Assembly (NCBI GenBank): GCA_018898235.1
Contig: JAHIJU010000188.1
Coordinates: forward strand, 1-11,949
Reading direction: 5' to 3'
Source of the DNA: Actinomycetota bacterium
GTDB taxonomy: Bacteria; Actinomycetota; Actinomycetes; Actinomycetales; Cellulomonadaceae
Length of the DNA stretch: 11,949 nt
In this document: piece by piece, positions 1-6,593 of the stretch
Numbering within the stretch: position 1 is the stretch's first letter
How the letters are laid out: every line of letters begins with the position of its first letter
Notes under the pieces: model-generated
The model's input: the letters and a program-made list of their open reading frames with translations, nothing else
The model's database searches: none
What the model was told of the DNA's origin: nothing
Position numbers and translations under genes: made by a program

Positions 1-17
1 CTGCGAAGGAACTCACG

Positions 18-1262
18 ATGACCCACGGACCCGATGTCGTCATCACCGGGCTCGGTGCCACCACCCCGCTGGGCGGGGACGTCGCGAGCACCTGGGCCGC
101 CGCACTGGCCGGTGAGTCGGGTGCTCGCACGTTCGAGAACGACTGGGTGGAGCGGTACGGGCTGCCGGTCAGCTTCGCCGCGACCATCAAGGTCACCCCG
201 GACCAGGTGCTGAGCCGCCCGGAGATCAAGCGGATGGACCCCTCGACCCAGTACGCGATCATCGCGACCCGCCAGGCGTGGGCGGACGCCGGCGCCCCCG
301 AGGTCGAACCCGAGCGGCTCGGCGCCGTGGTCTCCTCGGGGATCGGCGGGATCTGGACGACGCTCGACAGCTGGGACACCCTCAAGGAGAAGGGCGCCCG
401 GCGGATGCTGCCGATGACCGTGCCCATGCTCATGCCCAACTCCGCCGCCGCCTTCGTCTCCCTCGAGCTCGGTGCGCGCGCCGGCGCCCATGCCCTGGTG
501 TCCGCCTGCGCCTCGGGCGCCGAGGCCATCGGGTACGCCACCGAGATGATCCGTTCCGGCCGGGCCGACGTCGTGGTCGCCGGTGGCACCGAGGCCACCA
601 TCCACCCGATGCCGATCGCAGCCTTCGCCGCCTCACGCACGCTCTCGCTGCGCAACGACGACCCGGCCGGCGCGTCGCGCCCGTACGACGTGGACCGTGA
701 CGGGTTCGTCCTCGGTGAGGGCTCCGGGGTGATCGTGCTGGAGAGCGCCGAGCACGCCGCGGCCCGGGGGGCACACGTCTACGCCCGCATCAGTGGCGTC
801 GGGCTGTCGTCCGACGGGTACCACATCACGTCTCCGGAGCCCTCGGGCGAGGGCCAGATCCGCGCCATGCGGGCGGCCCTGGCCGAGTCGGGCGTCGCCG
901 CGCGCGACGTGGTGCACGTCAACGCCCACGCCACCTCGACCGTCGTCGGCGACCTCATCGAGGCACGCAGCGTCCGTGGTGTGCTCGGCGACGAGGCCGA
1001 CCACGTGGCGCTGTCGGCCACCAAGTCGATGACCGGTCACCTGCTGGGCGGCGCCGGGGCACTGGAGACCATCTTCACGATCCTGGCGCTGCGCGACCGG
1101 CTCGCTCCCCCGACGATCAACGTCTCACGGCCCGATCCGGAGCTCGTGCTCGACCTGGTGCGCGACACGCCGCGGGCCCTGCCCGCCGGTCAGGTCGCCG
1201 CGATCAACAACTCCTTCGGCTTCGGCGGGCACAACGTGGCCCTCGTGGTGACCTCGGTCTGA
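18..1262 (+). CDS. fabF: Beta-ketoacyl-ACP synthase II (KAS II)
   Basis: This enzyme condenses malonyl-ACP with a growing acyl-ACP in cytosolic type II fatty acid synthesis. The 414-residue length is normal for FabF. The active-site Cys is C164 in SACASGA. The two His are H304 in NAHATST and H341 in KSMTGH, with K336 just before it. The Gly-rich C-terminal NNSFGFGGHN is also present. Ala replaces the usual Gly after H304, which I recall as common in actinobacterial FabF. The ATG at 18 is supported by AAGGA at 6-10, seven bases upstream. In actinobacteria fabF often follows fabD-fabH-acpP, so the left edge probably cuts such an operon; this is inferred. The gene converges on DUF3145, its usual actinobacterial neighbour. 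Confidence 0.96.
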   Translation: MTHGPDVVITGLGATTPLGGDVASTWAAALAGESGARTFENDWVERYGLPVSFAATIKVTPDQVLSRPEIKRMDPSTQYAIIATRQAWADAGAPEVEPERLGAVVSSGIGGIWTTLDSWDTLKEKGARRMLPMTVPMLMPNSAAAFVSLELGARAGAHALVSACASGAEAIGYATEMIRSGRADVVVAGGTEATIHPMPIAAFAASRTLSLRNDDPAGASRPYDVDRDGFVLGEGSGVIVLESAEHAAARGAHVYARISGVGLSSDGYHITSPEPSGEGQIRAMRAALAESGVAARDVVHVNAHATSTVVGDLIEARSVRGVLGDEADHVALSATKSMTGHLLGGAGALETIFTILALRDRLAPPTINVSRPDPELVLDLVRDTPRALPAGQVAAINNSFGFGGHNVALVVTSV

Positions 1263-1269
1263 CCCTTCC

Positions 1270-1302
1270 GTCGGACCTTTCCGTCCGGCTCTTCCGTCCG
1301 AC
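1270..1302. terminator. Possible two-way terminator between fabF and DUF3145
   Basis: In the 63-base gap between the convergent genes, GTCGGAC (1270-1276) can pair perfectly with GTCCGAC (1296-1302) across a 19-base loop. The gap also has three imperfect copies of a CTTCCGTCCG-like unit. There is no T-run on either strand. The long loop makes this weak, although actinobacterial terminators often lack a U-tract. Confidence 0.3.
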
Positions 1303-1325
1303 CCGGAGGCCGGACCGCAGGCGGC

Positions 1326-1826
1326 TCAGCCGACGCGGTGCAGCCACCTGACGGGCGCGCCCGCACCGGCGTACCGGAAGGGCTCCAGCTCGTCGTCCCA
1401 TGCCTGACCGAGGGCGAGATCGAGGGCAGCTCGCAGCCCGTCGGCGTCGGTCGCCGAGTCGAGGGCGGCGCGGATCCGGTTCTCGGGGACGACGACGTTG
1501 CCGTGGACGTCGATCGCCGCGTGGAAGATGCCGAGCTCGGGGGTGTGGCTCCACCGGCCGCCGTCGACGCCTGCGCTGGTCTCCTCGGTCACCTCGTACC
1601 GCAGGTGCGCCCAGCCACGCAGCCCGGAGGCCAGGCGCGCGCCGGTGCCCGGTTCGGCCAGCCAGGAGTGCTCGGCGCGGTAGAGACCCGGGCCGGCGGG
1701 CTGCTCGGTCCAGTCCAGGCTCACGCGAGTGCCCAGCACGTTGCCTGCCGCCCACTCGACGTGGGGGCACAGCGCACGAGGTGCTGAGTGCACGAAAAGG
1801 ACACCGCGGGTCATGGCAGCGGCCAT
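1326..1826 (-). CDS. DUF3145 family protein
   Basis: This 166-residue soluble protein matches the actinobacteria-restricted DUF3145 family. The N-terminus GVLFVHSAPRALCPHVEWA is the hallmark I recognise, followed by the conserved GLRGWAHLRYEVTEE and HAAIDVHGNVVVPENRIRAA segments. Its function is unknown. It commonly lies next to fabF, as here, which hints at a link to lipid synthesis but does not prove one. I see no signal peptide or membrane segment. The first ATG (1826) is preferred over a second ATG four codons later because AGGAGG sits five bases upstream of it. Gene order is def then DUF3145 on the minus strand, with a 130-base gap, so they may be transcribed separately. Confidence 0.88.
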   Translation of the reverse strand: MAAAMTRGVLFVHSAPRALCPHVEWAAGNVLGTRVSLDWTEQPAGPGLYRAEHSWLAEPGTGARLASGLRGWAHLRYEVTEETSAGVDGGRWSHTPELGIFHAAIDVHGNVVVPENRIRAALDSATDADGLRAALDLALGQAWDDELEPFRYAGAGAPVRWLHRVG

Positions 1827-1885
1827 GTCGTCCTCCTGAACGGCTCGAGGGTCGCCTTCCCCAGCGTCCTCATGTGCCCAGGTGG

Positions 1886-1900
1886 AGCCCCGACGGGGCT
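1886..1900 (-). terminator. Short hairpin between def and DUF3145
   Basis: AGCCCC (1886-1891) pairs perfectly with GGGGCT (1895-1900) around a 3-base loop, 57 bases past the def stop and 60 bases before the DUF3145 start. It could end def transcription or be a leader hairpin for DUF3145. No T-run follows. The rest of 1827-1956 shows nothing else convincing. Confidence 0.35.
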
Positions 1901-1956
1901 ACGCGGTGCAGCGGTACCAGCATGCCTGACGATCGCCGTTCGCGACAGCCGCCACG

Positions 1957-2445
1957 CTAGAGCTGGTCGCGAATCGCCTTCATGGCCTTCTTGCGGACCG
2001 TCCGCTCGAGGCGGTCCAGGTAGAGCAGCCCGTCGAGGTGGTCCATCTCGTGCTGGAGGCAGCGGGCCATGAGCTCCGTGCCCTGGACGACCACCTCGTT
2101 GCCGTCGAGGTCGGTGCCGACCACGCGCGCGTACCAGGCCCGGTGCGTCGGATACCAGAGGCCAGGGACAGACAGGCAGCCCTCGTCCCCGTCCTGGTAC
2201 TCGTCGGCCGAGGTCTCGACGAGGACCGGGTTGAGCACGTAGCCGATCTCGTCCTCGATGTTCCAGGAGAACGCTCGCAGACCGACGCCGATCTGGTTCG
2301 CCGAGAGCCCGGCGCGCCCCTCGTGGTCGACCGTCTCGAGCAGATCCGCGACCAGGCCACGGACCCGGTCGTCGATGGTGGTGATCGGCTCGCACGGCGT
2401 GCGCAGCACTGGGTCGGGGACGATCCGGATGTCTCGCATGGCCAT
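1957..2445 (-). CDS. def: Peptide deformylase
   Basis: This enzyme removes the formyl group from the N-terminal Met of new proteins, using a bound metal. All three family motifs are present in order: motif I GLSANQ (46-51, Ser for the more usual Ala), motif II EGCLSVPG with metal ligand C90, and motif III QHEMDHLDG with ligands H132 and H136 and catalytic E133. Length 162 is slightly short but within the family range. Two in-frame ATGs (2445 and 2439) are possible; GGGAAG lies about ten bases before the first. The gene diverges from the ABC operon, so the TetR-type palindrome at 2496-2507 lies in its upstream region too. A second def elsewhere in the genome would not be surprising. Confidence 0.95.
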   Translation of the reverse strand: MAMRDIRIVPDPVLRTPCEPITTIDDRVRGLVADLLETVDHEGRAGLSANQIGVGLRAFSWNIEDEIGYVLNPVLVETSADEYQDGDEGCLSVPGLWYPTHRAWYARVVGTDLDGNEVVVQGTELMARCLQHEMDHLDGLLYLDRLERTVRKKAMKAIRDQL

Positions 2446-2484
2446 GGGTCGATCTTCCCACGAAGAGCACCCGGCAGTCCGCGG

Positions 2485-2507
2485 TATGCTTTGTACTGAC
2501 CAGTCAG
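2485..2507 (+). promoter_or_regulatory. Promoter -10 with TetR-type operator for the ABC/Pip operon
   Basis: TATGCT (2485-2490) is a good -10 box; I find no clear -35. Six bases downstream, CTGAC (2496-2500) and GTCAG (2503-2507) form a perfect inverted repeat with a 2-base centre, covering the expected transcription start near 2497. Palindromes of this form are typical of TetR-family operators. The operon's last gene is a TetR, so autoregulation is the simplest reading. The ribosome binding site AGGAG (2511-2515) follows. The remaining 2446-2480 shows no feature. Confidence 0.65.
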
Positions 2508-2520
2508 CCTAGGAGTGTCG

Positions 2521-3270
2521 ATGACTTCATCCCATGTCTCTCGGAGCAGTGCCCGTGCCGCCGTCGAGACCACCAGCCACCCCGCGGTCCGCGCGCAGAA
2601 CCTCTCGCTGCACACGCGGCGCGGAGTCGTGTACGGCCCTGTGGACCTCACGATCGAGCCGGGCACCCTCACCGTCGTCCAGGCCCCGCAGGGTGGAGGT
2701 CGCAGCAGCCTGCTCCTGACCCTCGCCGGGCGGATGCGTCCCGACTCGTCGTCACGACTGACCGTGCTCGGCGAACGGCTGCCCGCCGGCACCCGCCGGG
2801 TCCAGCGACGTAGCGCGATCGCCGGGTTCGCCGGCATCGACCAGCTCGACGACTCGGTGACCGTGGCGGACGCGGTCCGCGAACGGCTCACCTGGATGTC
2901 CCCCTGGTACCGCCGGGTACCCCGTCCCGACCAGGCCACCGTGGACGCGCTCATCGCCCCGGTCTTCGGACCCCGCCCGCACCCGCGCGCCGCCACCGTG
3001 ATCTGGGACCTCGATGAGGTCGACTCCATGCTGCTGAGGATCGCGCTGGCGTTCGCCAGCCGGCCCGAGCTGCTCGTGGTCGACGACATCGACCAGGTCC
3101 ACGACGACCAGCGGCGCCAGACCCTCTGGTCGTGCCTCGAGGCGCTCGCAGCGACCGGCACGACCGTCGTCGCCTCGATCGCCTCGCTGGACGAGGTCTC
3201 GCGCATGAGCTGGCAGACGCCACCCGCGCAGGTCTCCCTCGCCTCCGGCCCACACGCCATCCCCGCCTGA
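2521..3270 (+). CDS. ABC-type ATPase subunit with degenerate motifs, paired with YhgE/Pip protein
   Basis: This 249-residue protein has the order of an ABC nucleotide-binding domain, but its key motifs are altered. The Walker A region reads APQGGGRSS (55-63), so the invariant Lys is Arg61. The Walker B region ELLVVDDID ends in Asp188-Asp189 where Asp-Glu is usual. The LSGGQ signature cannot be recognised near 165-172. The switch His after the last strand is missing (VVASIASLDE, 216-225). Q108 may be the Q-loop Gln. ATP turnover may therefore be weak, or absent with a role in binding. The ATG at 2521 is chosen because AGGAG lies five bases upstream; an in-frame GTG at 2515 overlaps that site. 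Only 24 bases separate it from the Pip gene, so the two are probably cotranscribed and act together. Confidence 0.82.
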   Translation: MTSSHVSRSSARAAVETTSHPAVRAQNLSLHTRRGVVYGPVDLTIEPGTLTVVQAPQGGGRSSLLLTLAGRMRPDSSSRLTVLGERLPAGTRRVQRRSAIAGFAGIDQLDDSVTVADAVRERLTWMSPWYRRVPRPDQATVDALIAPVFGPRPHPRAATVIWDLDEVDSMLLRIALAFASRPELLVVDDIDQVHDDQRRQTLWSCLEALAATGTTVVASIASLDEVSRMSWQTPPAQVSLASGPHAIPA

Positions 3271-3294
3271 CCCTCCCCACCCAAGGACTCCCCC

Positions 3295-5433
3295 GTGCTC
3301 TCCCTCACCACCACCGGCACCGAGCTGCGTCGCTTCCGTCGCGGCATCCTGCCGAAGGCCGCCGTCGCGGCGATGATCCTGATCCCGCTGCTCTACGGCG
3401 CGCTGTACCTCTGGGCCTTCTGGGACCCGACCGGCCGCATGGACCGGCTCCCGGTCGCCCTGGTCAACGCCGACGTCGGCGCCACCAACGACGGAGCGGC
3501 CGTCCACGCCGGCGACGACGTCACGCAGCAGCTCGTGGACTCCGGCGACCTGGACTGGGTCAAGGTGGACGCAGACACCGCGCAGGCAGGCGTCAAGGCC
3601 GGCGACTACTACTTCGCCGTCACCATCCCCGCCTCGTTCTCCTCCGATGTCGTCTCGGCCGGCGGGGACAACCCGACCTCGGCCCGCATCGATGTGACGT
3701 ACAACGACGCCAACTCCTTCCTGGCGAGCACGCTGGGCAAGAGCGCGATGGCCCAGGTCCGTGACGCCGTCGCCGAGTCGATCGGCCAGCAGCAGGTGGA
3801 CCAGGTGCTCGTCGGCCTCGGCTCGGCCCGCGACGGGTTCGCCCAGGCCAGCGACGGTGCCATCACGCTCGCCACCGCCTCCGGACAGCTGGCCGACGGC
3901 GCCCACCAGGTCGCCGACGGTGCCAGTACGGCCGCCACCGGGGCCACGAGCCTGGCGGCCGGGGCCGCGCAGGCGGCCAGCGGCGCCTCAGCGCTGGCCA
4001 CCGGCGCGACGAGCCTCGACTCCGGCGCCGCGACTCTCGCCACCGGAGCGGGCACGGCCGCGACGGGCGCCGCCGCGCTGTCCACCGGTGCCGGTCAGCT
4101 CGCGGCCGGGGCGAACGACGCCTCCGCATCGGCCGCGAAGCTCGCGGCCGGGGCGTCGACGGTCGCCGCCGGGGTCGATGCGACCAAGACGAACGTCTCG
4201 GCGCTCGCCGGCAACCTCGGGACCTTCTCCACGAGCCTGCCGAGCCTCATCGGCTACCTGCAGACGCGCGCAGCATCCGGTGACAAAGAAGCCGCCACCC
4301 AGCTCACGACCCTCATGACCAACGTCTCCACGCTGCCGACCGCTGACAAGACCACCGCGATGCTGACGGACCTGTCATCGCTCGACGCCGGTGCCGCTCA
4401 GGTGGCCGCCGGCGCGAGCGCGCTGTCCACCGGGCTCGGCACCTTGTCGACCAAGACCTCCGAGCTGTCGACCGGGGCGTCCTCGCTGGCCACCGGGACC
4501 CACCAGGTCGCCTCCGGCGCATCCGCGCTCGCCACGGGCGCCGACTCGCTGTCCACCGGGGCGACCCAGCTCGCGGCCGGCACCGCGACGCTGTCGACCG
4601 GCGCCTCCGACCTGTCGACCGGCGTCCAGAGCCTGTCGTCAGGGGCCTCCCAGGTCGCCGACGGGACCACCCAGGTGACCACCGGCGCGCAGACCCTCGG
4701 CACCTCGCTCGCCGGCGGTACGACCGCGATCCCCGACGACAGCTCGGCCGCCCGCACCCAACGGGCCGCCACCATCTCCGACCCCGTGACGCTGTCCACC
4801 AGCGACATCGCGAAGGCCGAGGGCTTCGGTGAGGGATTCGCACCGTTCTTCCTCTCACTGGCCCTGTTCGTCGGATCGCTCATCACCTGGCTGCTGCTGC
4901 GCCCCGTGCCGAGCCGTGCGCTCGCCGGACCCGCGAGCAACCTGCGCGTCACCCTTGCGGGCTACCTGCCGGCTGCGGCGATCGGTGCGCTCCAGGTGAC
5001 GGTCATGCTCACCGTGATCCACGTCGGGCTCGGATTGTCGATGGCCTCCGCCTGGGGCACGGTCGCGCTGACCCTGCTCGTCGCGGCCGCCTTCATCGCG
5101 CTCCAGCAGATGCTCCTCGCCCTGCTCGGGGGTGCGGCGGGCAAGGTCGCGATCCTCGCGGTCCTCATGCTGCAGCTCGCGTCCTCGGGCGGCACCTACC
5201 CCGTGGAGACCACCCCGCTGTTCTTCCGGGTGATCCACCCGCTGCTTCCGATGAGCTACGCCGTCACGGGGCTGCGGCACACCATCACGGGCGAGCTCGG
5301 GGCGGCCGCGCTCTGGCAGTCCGTCCTCGTCCTGGTCGGGGTGCTGATCGGCTCGCTGGCCATCACCGTGTGGCGCACCGGACGCCTGCGGAGCTGGACG
5401 ATGGCCCGTCTGCACCCAGCGCTGTCGCTCTAG
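3295..5433 (+). CDS. YhgE/Pip domain membrane protein (ABC-2-type, heptad-repeat ectodomain)
   Basis: This 712-residue membrane protein has a classic YhgE/Pip N-terminus: one membrane segment (about 22-43) followed by LPVALVNADVGAT (52-64). A long soluble region of Gly-anchored heptads follows (about 202-293 and 366-464), then five hydrophobic segments (about 515-536, 553-579, 586-612, 616-632, 672-694) like an ABC-2 permease domain. Relatives include the phage infection protein Pip of lactococci, the ESX-associated EsaA family and MmpL-like exporters. The topology suggests an extracellular stalk between membrane domains. The substrate cannot be told from sequence. The GTG start at 3295 is supported by AAGGA at 3283-3287, seven bases upstream. 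The gene lies between its ATPase partner and a TetR gene, as in many inducible exporters. Confidence 0.88.
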   Translation: MLSLTTTGTELRRFRRGILPKAAVAAMILIPLLYGALYLWAFWDPTGRMDRLPVALVNADVGATNDGAAVHAGDDVTQQLVDSGDLDWVKVDADTAQAGVKAGDYYFAVTIPASFSSDVVSAGGDNPTSARIDVTYNDANSFLASTLGKSAMAQVRDAVAESIGQQQVDQVLVGLGSARDGFAQASDGAITLATASGQLADGAHQVADGASTAATGATSLAAGAAQAASGASALATGATSLDSGAATLATGAGTAATGAAALSTGAGQLAAGANDASASAAKLAAGASTVAAGVDATKTNVSALAGNLGTFSTSLPSLIGYLQTRAASGDKEAATQLTTLMTNVSTLPTADKTTAMLTDLSSLDAGAAQVAAGASALSTGLGTLSTKTSELSTGASSLATGTHQVASGASALATGADSLSTGATQLAAGTATLSTGASDLSTGVQSLSSGASQVADGTTQVTTGAQTLGTSLAGGTTAIPDDSSAARTQRAATISDPVTLSTSDIAKAEGFGEGFAPFFLSLALFVGSLITWLLLRPVPSRALAGPASNLRVTLAGYLPAAAIGALQVTVMLTVIHVGLGLSMASAWGTVALTLLVAAAFIALQQMLLALLGGAAGKVAILAVLMLQLASSGGTYPVETTPLFFRVIHPLLPMSYAVTGLRHTITGELGAAALWQSVLVLVGVLIGSLAITVWRTGRLRSWTMARLHPALSL
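3898..4173 (+). repeat. Heptad repeat block 1 in Pip protein (period 21 nt)
   Basis: Codons for residues 202-293 encode units of the form G-A-x-x-L-x-x. Gly recurs exactly every seven residues at 202, 209, 216 and so on to 272 (eleven in a row). After one miss at 279 it returns at 286 and 293. The protein repeat is regular but the DNA units vary, so this looks like an old, selected coding repeat rather than a recent tandem duplication. Confidence 0.85.
4390..4686 (+). repeat. Heptad repeat block 2 in Pip protein (period 21 nt)
   Basis: Residues 366-464 carry a second run of Gly-anchored heptads. Gly appears at 14 of 15 positions spaced by seven; Lys387 is the exception. Leu or Val sits four residues after most Gly. 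About 70 non-repeat residues separate it from block 1, consistent with two arms of an antiparallel helical hairpin. The pairing is inferred. Confidence 0.85.
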
Positions 5434-5446
5434 GATCGGGCGCACC

Positions 5447-5983
5447 ATGAGCGCAACCCGCGAACAGATCCTCATCGCAGCACTCGCCCTGGCCGCGGAC
5501 CAGGGGGTGGCGGCGACCTCGGTCGACGACATCGCCACCAGGGCGCGCGTCGCGAAGGGGAGCGTCTTCTACAACTTCGGCACGAAGTCGGCGCTCTTCG
5601 AGGCGATCCTGTCCGAAGGGGTGGCGCGGCTCAACAACCACCTGCGCGACGCGACGGCCGGGCTCCATGGGCGCCCGGCCGTCGAGGCCCTCGTCGGTGA
5701 GCTGCTGGAGCGCATCCGCGAGAACCCGGACCTCGCGAAGTTCGCGGTCGCGGAGATGTTCCGCACCGGTCGCGACTGGCAGGACTCGATCCGCCAGGTG
5801 CGCGAGCAGGTGATCGAGTCGATCGCCGAGATCGTCGCCGACGCGTGGCCGGACCGGGACCCGGCGCTCACGGCAGCGGCCATCTTCGGGGCCACGCTCG
5901 TGACGGGTCTGGTCTGGTTGGTGTTCGAGCCCGAGCGCGAGATCGAGCAGGTGCGCACCGCGATCCTGCAGACGATCGTGTGA
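5447..5983 (+). CDS. TetR/AcrR family transcriptional regulator
   Basis: This 178-residue protein has the TetR N-terminal helix-turn-helix, about residues 6-52: REQILIAALALAADQGV, then VDDIATRARVAKGSVFYNFGTKSALF, with the usual recognition helix just before the Phe-Tyr pair. The C-terminal helical ligand domain is variable and its ligand is unknown. It starts 13 bases after the Pip stop, with AGGA (5432-5435) overlapping that stop codon, so it is the third gene of the operon. It most likely represses its own operon by binding the palindrome at 2496-2507, with release by a molecule the Pip system handles. That link is inferred from position. Confidence 0.92.
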   Translation: MSATREQILIAALALAADQGVAATSVDDIATRARVAKGSVFYNFGTKSALFEAILSEGVARLNNHLRDATAGLHGRPAVEALVGELLERIRENPDLAKFAVAEMFRTGRDWQDSIRQVREQVIESIAEIVADAWPDRDPALTAAAIFGATLVTGLVWLVFEPEREIEQVRTAILQTIV

Positions 5984-6001
5984 CGACCTGCCGGTGACAC
6001 G

Positions 6002-6038
6002 ACGAAGCCCGGGGCGGTGTGACCGCTCCGGGCTTCGT
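6002..6038. terminator. Strong two-way terminator between tetR and bldC-like gene
   Basis: A 16-bp stem (6002-6017 with 6023-6038) has a single G-T wobble and a 5-base TGTGA loop. It sits 18 bases after the tetR stop and 19 bases past the bldC stop on the other strand. The arms are ACGAAGCCCGGGGCGG and CCGCTCCGGGCTTCGT. It can serve both convergent transcripts. Confidence 0.85.
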
Positions 6039-6057
6039 GTGCCGAGGGGACGGGCTG

Positions 6058-6279
6058 TCAGCCCAGGTCGGCGCGCTGCGTCGGGATGCCGGTGAGGAGC
6101 TGACGAACCTCGTCCTCGTGGAACCGGCGGTGACCGCCGAGGGTCCGCACGGCGGAGAGCTTGCCGGCCTGCGCCCACCGGGTCACGGTCTTGGGGTCCA
6201 CCCGGAACAGGACCGCGACCTCGCCAGGGGTGAGGAGGTTGCCCTGGGAGAGGGGGGACTCGGTGATGGAAGTGCGCAT
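6058..6279 (-). CDS. bldC: BldC-like MerR-type helix-turn-helix DNA-binding protein
   Basis: This 73-residue protein closely resembles Streptomyces BldC, as I recall it: LLTPGEVAVLFRVDPKTVTR, then WAQAGKLSAVRTLGGHRRF and a C-terminal LLTGIPTQR. It is a single winged-helix domain of the MerR type without an effector domain. Streptomyces BldC binds direct repeats cooperatively and controls entry into development; here it is probably a general regulator, since nothing indicates a sporulating host. An upstream ATG in the same frame would give 134 residues, but that extension is translated leader RNA. The ATG at 6279 is chosen because GGAG (6291-6288) lies eight bases upstream and homology begins there. 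The leader holds a probable c-di-GMP riboswitch. Confidence 0.93.
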   Translation of the reverse strand: MRTSITESPLSQGNLLTPGEVAVLFRVDPKTVTRWAQAGKLSAVRTLGGHRRFHEDEVRQLLTGIPTQRADLG

Positions 6280-6296
6280 CTGAACCGCTCCAGTCG

Positions 6297-6373
6297 TTCG
6301 GTAGCTCGGCCGACCACGTGGGTCCCGAAACTTTGCGTCCCCACCTCGCGGTGGGTTTGCCCTTGTCGCTGAC
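6297..6373 (-). ncRNA. Probable cyclic di-GMP-I (GEMM-I) riboswitch aptamer in bldC leader
   Basis: Read on the minus strand, the leader has the GEMM-I hallmarks in order. ACAAGGGCAAACC leads into a P2 hairpin, CCCACC (6355-6350) and GGTGGG (6345-6340), closed by a GCGA tetraloop of the GNRA type. Then comes GGGACGCAAAG (6341-6331). A P3 arm follows, with TTCG/CGAG and GACC/GGTC pairings, ending in GAGCTACCGAA. From the Vc2 structure, the base equivalent to G20 is G at 6361 and the base equivalent to A47 is A at 6334, which favours c-di-GMP over cGAMP. P1 is poorly resolved. The aptamer ends six bases before GGAG, so it probably acts on translation. Confidence 0.82.
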
Positions 6374-6379
6374 GGGGGA

Positions 6380-6409
6380 ACTATGCCCGGTTCGTGACCA
6401 TGTGCGCAA
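6380..6409 (-). promoter_or_regulatory. Candidate promoter for the riboswitch-bldC transcript
   Basis: On the minus strand, TTGCGC (6409-6404) and CATAGT (6385-6380) are separated by 18 bases. This would start RNA near 6373, just at the 5' edge of the aptamer. The -10 match is only moderate. The agreement between predicted start and aptamer start is the main support. Confidence 0.5.
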
Positions 6410-6477
6410 GCCGCCGACGACCCTGAGGACCGGGTGAAACGCGTAGATATGGGTGTTTGCACCTAAGAGTGCTGGCC

Positions 6478-6498
6478 AGGGCCCGGAGCGCGGGCCTT
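6478..6498 (-). terminator. Weak hairpin between vanY and bldC promoter
   Basis: Eight pairs with one wobble (6478-6485 with 6491-6498) enclose a 5-base loop. It lies about 95 bases past the vanY stop and upstream of the bldC promoter. No T-run follows. It may end the vanY transcript. The rest of 6410-6593 shows no gene; AT-richer sequence at 6440-6468 is unexplained. Confidence 0.3.
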
Positions 6499-6593
6499 CG
6501 ACGCGTTCGCCGGGTCGCCCAAATGGAGCAGAACGACACGGATCGGACAGCTCGACCGGAGCCGTCGCCCCCGGGGCCCACCGACGTCCGGAC

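Noticed and set aside
1980..3347. A 455-codon minus-strand open frame across def and the ABC gene
   Set aside because: It runs in a different frame from def and antisense to the ABC gene; Ser/Arg-rich, no motif.
3898..4686. CRISPR array or recent tandem DNA repeat
   Set aside because: The period is 21 bases and follows codons; DNA units vary and there are no identical repeats with unique spacers. It encodes protein heptads.
6280..6462. N-terminal extension of the bldC-like protein to 134 residues
   Set aside because: The extra residues come from the riboswitch leader, homology starts at the ATG at 6279, and GGAG is placed correctly for that start.
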